Shown here in pieces: positions 34,076 to 42,165 of a stretch of 64,000 nt of DNA. Within the stretch, counting starts at the first letter, position 1. Every line of letters starts with the position of its first letter. The stretch comes from JAWLHU01 sp049325315 (GTDB lineage: Bacteria > Bacillota > Sulfobacillia > Symbiobacteriales > Symbiobacteriaceae), in NCBI GenBank assembly GCA_049325315.1, contig JBMONB010000083.1:186001-250000 (forward strand), given 5' to 3'. A model generated the notes under the pieces. That model was not told the DNA's origin. It searched no databases and saw only the letters and a program-made list of their open reading frames with translations. Both the position numbers and the translations under genes were made by a program.

Positions 34076-34767
34076 TGGGGAATATTCGCGTTCTACTGGT
34101 CGATGATCATGCGATTTTGCGGGAAGGGATTCGCTATCTTCTCTCCGCCAGCGGCGAGGTCGATGTGGTTGGCGAGGCGCAAGATGGTGTCGAAGCGCTG
34201 GAGATGGTCGAACGGCTGAAGCCCGACGCCGTGCTGATGGATATCGCCATGCCGCGCATGAACGGCATTGAGGCGACCACCGAGCTGAAGAAGCGGGATC
34301 CGAACCTGCCGGTTCTGATCCTCTCCATGTACGACAGCGAGGAGTATGTCCTGCCGATCTTGAGGGCGGGCGCCTCCGGCTACGTGCTGAAGCGGGCCGC
34401 TGCGCAGGAGCTGGTCTCCGCCCTGAAGGCGGTCGTGGCCGGGCAGGTGATCCTGCACCCCGATGTGGCCAAGACCGTGATGGAGAATCTGCACCAGGGG
34501 CAGGGCAGCGGCCAGCAGCAGGCCCAGCCCGAGAAGCACGAGGGGATGCACCCGGCGCTGGAGCAGCTGACCGACCGGGAGCGGGAGGTCCTCACCCTGA
34601 TTGCCCAGGGCCTCACCAACCAGCAGATCGGCGAGAAGCTCTTCATCTCGATCAAGACGGTCCAGGCCCACCGGGCCAACCTTATGGAGAAGCTGGACCT
34701 GCACGACGCCGTGGAACTGACCAAGTTCGCCATCAAGACCGGTCTGGTTTCATTGGACGATATGTAG
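34075..34767 (+). CDS. NarL/FixJ-family response regulator
   Basis: A 230-residue regulator: receiver with phospho-acceptor Asp56 ('LMDIAMP') and Lys near 105, a Gln-rich linker ('GQGSGQQQAQ'), and a LuxR-type HTH ('LTDREREVLTLIAQGLTNQQIGEKL'). GTG start overlaps the kinase stop by one base. It is the partner of the kinase just upstream; target genes unknown. Confidence 0.93.
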   Translation: MGNIRVLLVDDHAILREGIRYLLSASGEVDVVGEAQDGVEALEMVERLKPDAVLMDIAMPRMNGIEATTELKKRDPNLPVLILSMYDSEEYVLPILRAGASGYVLKRAAAQELVSALKAVVAGQVILHPDVAKTVMENLHQGQGSGQQQAQPEKHEGMHPALEQLTDREREVLTLIAQGLTNQQIGEKLFISIKTVQAHRANLMEKLDLHDAVELTKFAIKTGLVSLDDM

Positions 34768-34789
34768 GGACGATATCTAGAAGAGATGC

Positions 34790-34816
34790 CCCGCCGGCAC
34801 CCGGCGGGGTTCTTCA
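34790..34816 (+). terminator. Terminator after the OsmC/two-component operon
   Basis: CCCCGCCGG-CACC-CGGCGGGG stem followed by TTCTT, between the regulator stop (34767) and the gene at 34829. Confidence 0.75.
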
Positions 34817-34828
34817 CAGGAGGCTCTC

Positions 34829-35311
34829 ATGTCAAAGTCGCTGGGTGCTCAGTTAAACGAGGATCTGCTGCAGAAGCTGGAGGGTGGCCGCCTCTTCCGG
34901 GAGGGCGGGCTTGGGCTTGCCGTTCTCACGGTGGACGAGACCGGCTGGCCTCACGTGGCGCTGGCGCCGGGGGCCGTAGCGGTCCGCCCGGAACGGCTCG
35001 TAGTGGCCCTGGGCGGCGCCTCCCGGTCGCTCCGGTATGCCGAGCGGGAGGGGAAGGTCACCTTACTCGTGGCTGGTCCCGATACCCTCTACTACGTCAA
35101 GGGACAGGTCCAGGTGCTTCGCCGGCAGATGAATGTGATCCCGCAGGAGGCGGCGATGCTGGTCCGGATTACCGAGGTGCTCTCCGACATGGAGTCCTTC
35201 GTGACGATCACCGGCGGGATCAGCTATCGCTATGGGGTCATGCATGAGGACTATATCAAGGTAATCGGCGCCCTGCTGGACGAACTCGAGACGCTGGCGG
35301 AGGAGAATTGA
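34829..35311 (+). CDS. PPOX/pyridoxamine-oxidase-fold flavin-binding protein
   Basis: A 160-residue split-barrel protein ('GLAVLTVDETGWPHVALAPG', 'LVVALGGASRSLRYAEREGKVTLLV'), typical of the pyridoxamine 5'-phosphate oxidase superfamily binding FMN or F420. ATG with CAGGAGG upstream. The flavin prenyltransferase gene starts one base after its stop, so a shared flavin-related role is plausible. Confidence 0.82.
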   Translation: MSKSLGAQLNEDLLQKLEGGRLFREGGLGLAVLTVDETGWPHVALAPGAVAVRPERLVVALGGASRSLRYAEREGKVTLLVAGPDTLYYVKGQVQVLRRQMNVIPQEAAMLVRITEVLSDMESFVTITGGISYRYGVMHEDYIKVIGALLDELETLAEEN

Positions 35312-35312
35312 G

Positions 35313-35876
35313 ATGCGCATTGTCGTAGGCATCAGCGGCGCCTCCGGCGCCATCTATGGGGTTCGCATCCTGGAAACACTGGCGCGGGTGGGGGTGGAGA
35401 CCCACCTGGTTATGAGTCAGACAGCGGGAGAGACCATTGAGTTTGAAACCTCCTACAAGGTGGACCAGGTAATCGCCATGGCAACGAAGGTCTACCCATT
35501 CCACGATGTGGCCGCCGCTATCTCCAGCGGCTCCTTCAAGACAGACGGCATGATCATTGCGCCATGCTCGATCAAGACCCTGGCGGGCATCGCCAACTCG
35601 TATAACGACAACCTCCTGACCCGGGCAGCCGACGTGTCGCTAAAAGAGCGGCGCAAGCTGGTCCTGATGGTGCGGGAGACCCCGCTCCATTTGGGCCACT
35701 TGCGCCACATGGTGGCGGTCACGGAGATGGGCGCTGTGGTGCTGCCCCCCATGCCTGCCTTCTATCACAAGCCCCAGACGCTCGACGACATCGTCAATCA
35801 GTCGGTCGGCAAGGCGCTCGACCAGTTCGGCCTGGACGCCTCGCTCTTCAAGCGCTGGACAGGCCTGCACAGCTAG
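35313..35876 (+). CDS. ubiX: UbiX-type flavin prenyltransferase
   Basis: A 187-residue flavoprotein of the UbiX/Pad1 family, which makes prenylated FMN for UbiD-type decarboxylases. Visible motifs: 'GISGASGAIYG' at 6-16, 'IIAPCSIKTLAGIANSYNDNL' and 'RETPLHLGHLRHM'. ATG after GGAGGAG. No ubiD gene is seen in the window, so its decarboxylase partner lies elsewhere. Confidence 0.92.
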   Translation: MRIVVGISGASGAIYGVRILETLARVGVETHLVMSQTAGETIEFETSYKVDQVIAMATKVYPFHDVAAAISSGSFKTDGMIIAPCSIKTLAGIANSYNDNLLTRAADVSLKERRKLVLMVRETPLHLGHLRHMVAVTEMGAVVLPPMPAFYHKPQTLDDIVNQSVGKALDQFGLDASLFKRWTGLHS

Positions 35877-36088
35877 AGCGTCCGCCAGGGGCGGGCATAG
35901 GCGGTAGGCCCTGGGCCCCGCGATGGGCGGACATCGTAGACCAGTCCCTCGTAGAGCACCGTCAGGTTCCCCAACGAGACGGCCCGAACCCCCGGCAGAT
36001 ACTCCAGATCGTCCACGTCAAACCCGGGTTCCACGCCAATGGCCACGGTTCGACCGTTGAGCAACTTCAGGTGGATTTCCTTATACAC
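35873..36088 (-). CDS. Small hypothetical protein (71 aa)
   Basis: GTG 36088 is preceded on the minus strand by a GGGGG-rich RBS; the frame is open further upstream but overlaps the methyltransferase gene. The product ('EIHLKLLNGRTVAIGVEPGFDVDDLEYL') has an ordered alpha/beta look and GC-rich third positions. It is tail to tail with ubiX (four-base overlap). Family unknown; a chance frame is possible. Confidence 0.45.
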   Translation of the reverse strand: MYKEIHLKLLNGRTVAIGVEPGFDVDDLEYLPGVRAVSLGNLTVLYEGLVYDVRPSRGPGPTAYARPWRTL

Positions 36089-36211
36089 CGTTCGCTTACC
36101 CCCCTGTGCGTGCAAATCCATCAGGAAAATCAGATCAGACTTTCTGAGGATGGCAGGAACTTCCATTTCCTGTGCCGAATGATCCTGTACAGGAAATGGG
36201 GGGATTGGGCG

Positions 36212-36958
36212 ATGATGGAACAGAAGGTGCACGCTGAACTGTGGGACCTCGTGGAAATTCCGGTGCCGGGTGACGCGGACTTCTATACACAGTATGCCCG
36301 GCTGAGCGGTGGACCCGTCCTGGTCTTGTTCTGTGGAACGGGCCGAATTGTGGTGCCGATTGCCCGACAGGGCATACCGGTGATGGGTATGGAGACCGAT
36401 GCTGCCATTGTGGAACGGGCAAAACGGAAGGCGCAGGAGGCCGGGGCGAACAAGGCCCTCTTCGTCCGGGGCGATCCGACCAGCTTTCTCAGCAGTTCCA
36501 AGCACAGCCTGGTGATGATTCCCAACGGGGCGCTCTCCCGGCTGCTCACCGTGGAAGATCAGCGCGCCTGCCTGATCGCCGCTCGCAATGGGCTCGCCCT
36601 CGGCGGCAAACTGCTGCTGGACCTCCCCATCTTGGACCGGGCCAGCTTCACCGAAGAGGAGCCGCCAGTGGTACGCCAGCTGCCGGGTTCACAGGCGCGG
36701 CAGGCGATCATCCATCGGAGCCGGCACTTTGATCCCACCCGGCAGATCGTGGAGGAACTGGTGGCGTGCGAGTTCGTCGAGGAGGGCGAGGTGGTCCGCA
36801 AGGAATACCTCAGCCAGGCGCGCCGCTTTGCCACGCCGGCCGAGGTGATGCTGCTGCTGGAGGGGTGCGGCTTTGCCACCGTCACCTATGGCGACTTCGA
36901 CCAACACCCGTTCCTGCCAGGAGCAGGAAGGCTTGTGATCGAGGCAAGTCGCCGGTAA
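36212..36958 (+). CDS. SAM-dependent methyltransferase
   Basis: A 248-residue class I methyltransferase. Motif I is 'VLVLFCGTGRIVVPIARQG', followed by the acidic end of strand 2 ('GMETD'), and motif IV-like 'VMIPNGALSRLL'. ATG 36212 (or 36215) with GGGGGGA upstream. Small-molecule or protein substrate unknown. Single gene. Confidence 0.85.
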   Translation: MMEQKVHAELWDLVEIPVPGDADFYTQYARLSGGPVLVLFCGTGRIVVPIARQGIPVMGMETDAAIVERAKRKAQEAGANKALFVRGDPTSFLSSSKHSLVMIPNGALSRLLTVEDQRACLIAARNGLALGGKLLLDLPILDRASFTEEEPPVVRQLPGSQARQAIIHRSRHFDPTRQIVEELVACEFVEEGEVVRKEYLSQARRFATPAEVMLLLEGCGFATVTYGDFDQHPFLPGAGRLVIEASRR

Positions 36959-36979
36959 AGACGGGCATCATAGGTGTGT

Positions 36980-37017
36980 GGGAAGAGGGGGAGTCTCCGG
37001 TGTGAGTCCCTCTTTCC
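36980..37017 (+). terminator. Terminator-like hairpin after the methyltransferase gene
   Basis: GAAGAGGGGGAGTC pairs with GAGTCCCTCTTTC across a short loop. It lies about 25 bases after the stop at 36958. Confidence 0.5.
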
Positions 37018-37180
37018 CCGCCTATTGCGTTGTGCGAAAGATTTTCTTGCTCTTTGGTCTTCAGTCTTTGTCGATTCCGGATATAATGGAATGCAAGGCG
37101 ACCGCACGATTTTGCAGGGCTGGATATCCGAATGTCCATGAATAATGCCAAAGTATACGGGTACTAGGGTGCGGAGTGGA

Positions 37181-37209
37181 TTGTGCAAATGTTAGACCCA
37201 TGGTACAGT
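37181..37209 (+). promoter_or_regulatory. Candidate promoter of the orphan response regulator
   Basis: TTGTGC (37181-37186), 17-base spacer, TACAGT (37204-37209), 33 bases before the start codon. The TTGTGC-AAA motif recurs at 37027 and 37980. Confidence 0.4.
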
Positions 37210-37241
37210 TTTGCATAAGAGGAGAGGAGGCGCCCTAAGCC

Positions 37242-37886
37242 ATGAAAGTTATGATTGTTGACGACCACCTGATGCTTCGGAAGGGCGTGTTGAGTATCCT
37301 TTCTAACAGCGACCTTGAGGTGGTCGGCGAGGCGTCCAATGGCCAGGAGGCCCTGGAGTTGGTCCCCAAGCTGAAGCCGGACCTGGTCCTGATGGATATT
37401 AACATGCCCGTCCTCGATGGTGTCGAAGCAACGAAGAAGCTGAAGGCGGCCAACCCCGATCTCAAGGTGGTCATTCTGACCGTCTCCGAGATTGACAAGG
37501 ATCTGTTTGAGGCGATCAAGGCCGGCGCCGACGGCTACCTCCTGAAGAACCTCGGGCCCGAGGAACTGGTGGCCTGTCTCCGCTCGGCTGTCGCCGGCGA
37601 GGCTCCCATCTCCTCTGTCATGGCGGCCAAGATGCTCAAGGAGTTCCGTCAGCCCCGCACCGGTCCTACCGGCAAGGAGGACGGCCAGCAGCTCTCACCC
37701 CGCGAGATCGAGGTGCTGCGACTCGCCTCTACCGGCCTCACCTACAAGGAGATTGCCGCCAAGCTCTACGTGGCGGAGTCCACGGTCAAGAACCACATGC
37801 GGCATATCCTGGAGAAGCTGCACCTCCGCAACCGTTCCGAGGCGGTGGGCTACGCGATCCGCGAAGGCCTGGCCGGGGATCCCTAA
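37242..37886 (+). CDS. Orphan NarL/FixJ-family response regulator
   Basis: A 214-residue regulator with receiver Asp52 ('LMDINMP'), conserved 'TVSE' and Lys, and a LuxR-type HTH ('LSPREIEVLRLASTGLTYKEIAAKLYV'). ATG with GAGGAGG upstream. No kinase gene is adjacent; the nearest kinase, at 33038, already has its own regulator. Followed by a strong terminator. Confidence 0.93.
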   Translation: MKVMIVDDHLMLRKGVLSILSNSDLEVVGEASNGQEALELVPKLKPDLVLMDINMPVLDGVEATKKLKAANPDLKVVILTVSEIDKDLFEAIKAGADGYLLKNLGPEELVACLRSAVAGEAPISSVMAAKMLKEFRQPRTGPTGKEDGQQLSPREIEVLRLASTGLTYKEIAAKLYVAESTVKNHMRHILEKLHLRNRSEAVGYAIREGLAGDP

Positions 37887-37899
37887 AGCCATTGTAAGC

Positions 37900-37932
37900 A
37901 AGACCACCCGCGCGCGTGCGGGTGGTCTTTTC
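37900..37932 (+). terminator. Terminator after the orphan response regulator
   Basis: AAGACCACCCGC and GCGGGTGGTCTT form a 12-base stem followed by TTC, just beyond the stop at 37886. Confidence 0.8.
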
Positions 37933-38107
37933 GGTTCCCGCCCGAGACTCTCGGCAAAAGACCCCACTCTCGCGCCCACTTGTGCGAAAAGGTCTACCAT
38001 AGAATCGGGTAAACGGGGGATTCCCGGTCTATGGAAACCACAGCTATGATGCAAGTGTAGGAAACCCATTCCGTGGGCGATGGTTAGCGTAGAGGAGGCG
38101 ACGGTCC

Positions 38108-38545
38108 GTGAAAAAGGTGTTGCTGGCGACTGATGGCAGCGAGGGTTCCCTGCATGCGGCCCGCATGGCAGGCGAGCTTTGCTGCATGCAAGATACACAG
38201 GTGATCGTCCTCTATGTCGCCCATATTCCGCGTGCCTACTACTTCACCGACGAGTTCGGCAACAAGGTGACCCCCGAGGTTCCGATGGATGTCATGATCC
38301 GTCGGACGGCCGAGCCGATCCTCCGCAAGACGCTCTCCGCGCTCGGGGTGCCCGAGGAGCGGGTCATCACCGAGGTGCAGGTGGGCGAGCCCGCTGAGGA
38401 GATTGTCGACCTGGCTCGCCTGGAGCATGTCGACCTGATCGTCATCGGCAGCCGCGGCCTCAGCCCGCTCAGGGAGATGCTGCTGGGCAGCGTCTCGAAC
38501 CGAGTGCTCCACACCGCTCCCTGCCCGGTCCTGGTGGTCCGGTAA
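38108..38545 (+). CDS. Universal stress protein (UspA family)
   Basis: A 145-residue protein; GTG 38108 with AGAGGAGG. The UspA ATP-binding pattern is present: 'LLATDGSEGS' at the start and 'GSRGLSPLREMLLGSVSNRVL' with 'CPVLVVR' at the end, matching G-2x-G-9x-G-S/T. Single gene between two hairpins. It likely binds ATP and responds to stress or energy status. Confidence 0.92.
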   Translation: MKKVLLATDGSEGSLHAARMAGELCCMQDTQVIVLYVAHIPRAYYFTDEFGNKVTPEVPMDVMIRRTAEPILRKTLSALGVPEERVITEVQVGEPAEEIVDLARLEHVDLIVIGSRGLSPLREMLLGSVSNRVLHTAPCPVLVVR

Positions 38546-38581
38546 CCCCCTCCCACCCGGGAGCGTGGCAATATGAGAGAG

Positions 38582-38624
38582 CCCCCTTCCTCCGGTCTCC
38601 CCTGCCGGATGAAGGGGGTTGCTT
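38582..38624 (+). terminator. Terminator after uspA-like gene
   Basis: CCCCCTTCCTCCGG pairs with CCGGATGAAGGGGG (one small bulge), followed by TTGCTTGTTT. Confidence 0.7.
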
Positions 38625-38698
38625 GTTTCGCAAAAGGAGTTTCTTCCGGCAGGCAAGAACTTTATGGTGTGAACCATCGCGAACAAGGGGGATTGCAC

Positions 38699-40393
38699 GT
38701 GACCGTCGCCATCGACTTTTCCAAGTACCATCGCTATGATGAACTGGTTCAGCACATGCAAGAGCTGGTGGAAGCCTACCCCAACCTTGCCCGGATCTAC
38801 TCGATCGGCAAGTCCTTTGAGGGCCGGGACATCTGGGTGGTCGAGATCACCAACCACGAGACCGGCGACCACAACGACAAGCCGGGCTACTATATCGATG
38901 CCAACCTGCACGCCGGCGAGGTGACAGGCACCGCCTGCGCCCTGTACACCATTCATCACCTGCTCACCCGCTACGGCGCCGACGAGGAGATCACCCGCCT
39001 GGTCGACACCACCTCGTTCTATATCATCCCGCGCGTCAGCCCCGACGGCGCCGAGAAGTACCTGACCAGCCCCTACTTCCTGCGCTCCTCGGTCCGGCCC
39101 TACCCCTTCGAGGAGGAGCAAGACGGCCTCTACGCCGACGATATCGACGGCAACGGGCTGATCCTTCAGATGCGGGTGCCCGACCCCGATGGCGAGTGGA
39201 AGGTCTCCGCCAAGGACCCGCGCCTGATGATCCCCCGGCTGCCGCACGAGTTCGGCGGCCAGTACTACCGGCTCTACCTGGAGGGTCAGATCCGCAATTA
39301 TGACGGGGCGGAGATCAAGGCGGCCCCGCATAAGTGGGGGCTCGACCTGAACCGTCAGTTCCCGGTGGGCTGGGAGCCCGAGGCGAAGCAGCCCGGCGCC
39401 GGTCCCTTCCCGCTCTCTGAGCCCGAGACCCGGGCGGTGGCCGAGTTCCTCCTGAACCAGAAGAACATCACCGGTGGTCAGTCGTACCACACCACCACCG
39501 GCATCATCCTGCGGCCCTCTTCGTTCCGCTCCGACAAGAAGATGAACCCCCGGGACCGGGCCGCCTTCACCGCCATCGGCCGGGTGGGCGAAGAGGTGAC
39601 CGGCTACCCCTGCGCCTCGGTCTTCGACGGCTTCGCCTACAACCCCGACAACCCGATCAAGGGCGTCTTCCTCGACTGGACCTACGACAACCTGGGGCTG
39701 ATCCTCTACTCCACCGAGCTGTGGGACCTGCGAGTCCGGGCGGGCAACGACCGGGTCCCCTTCCTTGACCCCTGGAAGAACCGCGACCCCGAGCAGGAAG
39801 GGCTCAACATGCTGGCCTGGAACGACCGGGAGCTGGCCGGCGAGGGCTTTGTCAACTGGTACGACTTCGACCACCCGCAGCTGGGCAAGGTGCAGCTGGG
39901 CGGTTGGAAGATGAAGGAGGTCCTCCAGAACGCCCCGCCCAGTTTCCTGAAGGCCGAGGCGCACAAGAACTGCGTCTTCACCCTGAAGCACGCCGGCGCC
40001 GTGCCGCGCATCGCCATCGAGAAGGCGGTGGCCGAGCACCTGGGCGACGGGGTCTACCGGATCGAGGTGGTGGTGAAGAACAAGGGCTACCTGCCCACCA
40101 ACATCACCGAGATGGCCAAGCAGAACAAGACGGTCAAGCCCGTCACCGTCGAGCTGTCGCTGCCCGAGGGGGCGGAGCTGATTCTCGGCAAGGTGAAGGA
40201 GGAGGCCGGCCACCTCGACGGCCGTGTGATCGCCCCGGGCCTGAACTTCTACCCCGGCAACCTCTCCACCGCCAAGGAGAAGCGGCTGGAGTGGGTGGTC
40301 AAGGCGCCCAATGGCGGCGACCTGGCCGTGAAGGCGGTCTCCGAGAAGGCCGGCAAGGCTGCCACCACCCTGGCGCTGCGGGCGGAGGTGTAG
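38699..40393 (+). CDS. M14 family zinc carboxypeptidase, paralogue 1
   Basis: GTG 38699 after AAGGGGGA gives 564 residues. The zinc site is complete: H71-A-G-E74 in 'NLHAGEVTG' and the third His in 'GQSYHTTTG'; the catalytic Glu is in 'YSTELWD'. A C-terminal beta-rich domain (~430-564) follows. No signal peptide, so cytosolic. The proteins encoded at 40397 and 42166 are clearly homologous along their whole length, and the genes are spaced 2-3 bases apart, forming one operon. Cytosolic M14 enzymes of this size are uncommon; a role in peptide use is inferred. Confidence 0.93.
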   Translation: MTVAIDFSKYHRYDELVQHMQELVEAYPNLARIYSIGKSFEGRDIWVVEITNHETGDHNDKPGYYIDANLHAGEVTGTACALYTIHHLLTRYGADEEITRLVDTTSFYIIPRVSPDGAEKYLTSPYFLRSSVRPYPFEEEQDGLYADDIDGNGLILQMRVPDPDGEWKVSAKDPRLMIPRLPHEFGGQYYRLYLEGQIRNYDGAEIKAAPHKWGLDLNRQFPVGWEPEAKQPGAGPFPLSEPETRAVAEFLLNQKNITGGQSYHTTTGIILRPSSFRSDKKMNPRDRAAFTAIGRVGEEVTGYPCASVFDGFAYNPDNPIKGVFLDWTYDNLGLILYSTELWDLRVRAGNDRVPFLDPWKNRDPEQEGLNMLAWNDRELAGEGFVNWYDFDHPQLGKVQLGGWKMKEVLQNAPPSFLKAEAHKNCVFTLKHAGAVPRIAIEKAVAEHLGDGVYRIEVVVKNKGYLPTNITEMAKQNKTVKPVTVELSLPEGAELILGKVKEEAGHLDGRVIAPGLNFYPGNLSTAKEKRLEWVVKAPNGGDLAVKAVSEKAGKAATTLALRAEV

Positions 40394-40396
40394 CCA

Positions 40397-42163
40397 ATGA
40401 CCACCATGACGCAGGAAGAGGCGAGGGCGATTCTCGCCACCTACCGCTCCGACAAGTACCAGCGCTACGCCGAGATCGAGTCCTTCCTGAAGGCCTGGGC
40501 GGCGCTCTACCCCAACCTCTGCAAGCTGGAGTCGCTGGGCCAGTCGCCCGAGGGGCGCGACGTCTGGCAGGTCACCCTGACCAACTTCGCCACCGGCGAC
40601 GACCTCGCCAAGCCAGCCTACCATATTAACGGCCAGCACCATGCCGGCGAGGTGACAGCGGGGGCGGTGGCGGTCTACACGATCCACTACCTGCTGACCC
40701 ACTACGGCTCCGACCCGCAGGTGACCGAGCTGCTGGACACCCGGGCGGTCTACGTGCTGCCCCGCATTGCGGTTGATGGCGCCGAGTGGTATTTCGACAA
40801 CCCGCAGCTCGTCCGCTCCAGCCCGCTGCTCTACCCGCACCCCGAGGAGCCCGAGGGGCTGCGCCCTGCCGATATCAACGGCGACGGACACATTTTGATG
40901 ATGCGGATTCCCCACCCCCAGGGCGACTGGAAGATCTCCGCCAAGGACCCGCGCCTGATGATCCGCCGGCGGCCCGAGGACAGGGAGGGCACCTTCTACC
41001 GGCTCTACACCGAGGGGCTGATGCAGAAGCGGACAGAGAAGGGGCTGGAGGTCGCCTACGACGGCCGGGCGATCACCGGCGACCCCGGCGGCCCCTACGC
41101 CCGGGAGCGGGGCTTCGACTTCAACCGCAACTACCCGACCAACTGGAAGCCCCAGCACCGGCAGTCGGGTTCGGGCCGCTACCCGTTTGACCGGGAAGAG
41201 GTCCGGGCGATGGCCAAGTTCTGGCTGAGCCATCCGAACATCGGCGGCGCCATGTCGTACCACACCCGCTCGGGCATGAACCTGCGCCCCTCGCCCCTGG
41301 TGGGCGACGACAAGATGAACGGGTTCGACCTGGCCATGTACAAGCGGATCGGCGAGGTCTGCGAGCGGATCACCGGCTACCCCACCGTCTCCGTCTACGA
41401 GTACTTCACCTTCGACTACAACCCCGACCGGCTCGACGTCGGCTCCTGGCTGGAGTGGTGCTACGACGAGCGGGGCGTCCAGGGCTTTGAGATGGAGCTG
41501 TGGGACTTCCCCTATATCTGCGGCGTCAAGAAGCGGCCGTTTAAAGAGCTGAAGAACCTGACCGACGAGCAGCGGGAGGAGGATGCGCTCCTGCAGCTCC
41601 AGTGGAACGACAAGGAGCTGGATGGCGCGGGGTTCATCAACTGGACTCCCTTCGAACACCCGCAGTTCGGCCCGGTGGAGATCGGCGGCTGGGAGCCCAA
41701 GTACGTGGGGCAGAACCCGCCGGAGAAGCTGCTGCACCAGGAGTGCCACAAGAACTGCCTCTTTACCATCGAGCACGCCCTGGCCCTGCCGCTGCTGCGG
41801 ATCGGCGAGGTGCGGGTGAAGCGGCTGGGTGAGTCGCTCTTCGCCGTCGCCGCCCAGGTCTGCAACCATGGCTTCCTGCCCACCCAGGTGACCCAGGTGG
41901 CGGTCAACATGAAGGCGACCCAGCCCGTCACCGTGGAGCTGAAGACAGCGGGCCGCGTCGCCGGCGGCCGGCCGAAGCAGGAGCTGGGCCAGATCGCCGG
42001 GCGCGGCGAGGGCGCCCTCACCTTCTGGGGCAACGGGATCTCGCCGTCCACCGAGCGTTGGGCCGAGTGGGTGGTGGCAGCCCCCGCGGGCTCCGAGGTG
42101 ACCATCGCCGTCGAGCACGACCGGGGCGGCAAGGTGAGCCGCACCATCACCCTGGAGGGATGA
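40397..42163 (+). CDS. M14 family zinc carboxypeptidase, paralogue 2
   Basis: A 588-residue paralogue. Zinc ligands: H82-A-G-E85 in 'QHHAGEVTAG' and His in 'MSYHTRSG'; catalytic Glu in 'FEMELWDFP'. GGAGGTG RBS lies inside the end of paralogue 1, and the stop overlaps the start region of paralogue 3, so translation is coupled. The specificity-pocket region ('YEYFTFDYNPDRLDVG') differs from the other two, suggesting distinct substrates. Confidence 0.93.
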   Translation: MTTMTQEEARAILATYRSDKYQRYAEIESFLKAWAALYPNLCKLESLGQSPEGRDVWQVTLTNFATGDDLAKPAYHINGQHHAGEVTAGAVAVYTIHYLLTHYGSDPQVTELLDTRAVYVLPRIAVDGAEWYFDNPQLVRSSPLLYPHPEEPEGLRPADINGDGHILMMRIPHPQGDWKISAKDPRLMIRRRPEDREGTFYRLYTEGLMQKRTEKGLEVAYDGRAITGDPGGPYARERGFDFNRNYPTNWKPQHRQSGSGRYPFDREEVRAMAKFWLSHPNIGGAMSYHTRSGMNLRPSPLVGDDKMNGFDLAMYKRIGEVCERITGYPTVSVYEYFTFDYNPDRLDVGSWLEWCYDERGVQGFEMELWDFPYICGVKKRPFKELKNLTDEQREEDALLQLQWNDKELDGAGFINWTPFEHPQFGPVEIGGWEPKYVGQNPPEKLLHQECHKNCLFTIEHALALPLLRIGEVRVKRLGESLFAVAAQVCNHGFLPTQVTQVAVNMKATQPVTVELKTAGRVAGGRPKQELGQIAGRGEGALTFWGNGISPSTERWAEWVVAAPAGSEVTIAVEHDRGGKVSRTITLEG

Positions 42164-42165
42164 GC

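Noticed and set aside
38084..42118. A very long minus-strand open frame opposite uspA and the M14 genes
   Set aside because: It is a mirror of GC-rich codon bias in the M14 genes, has no RBS or family resemblance, and is Gly/Arg/Val-rich low-complexity text.
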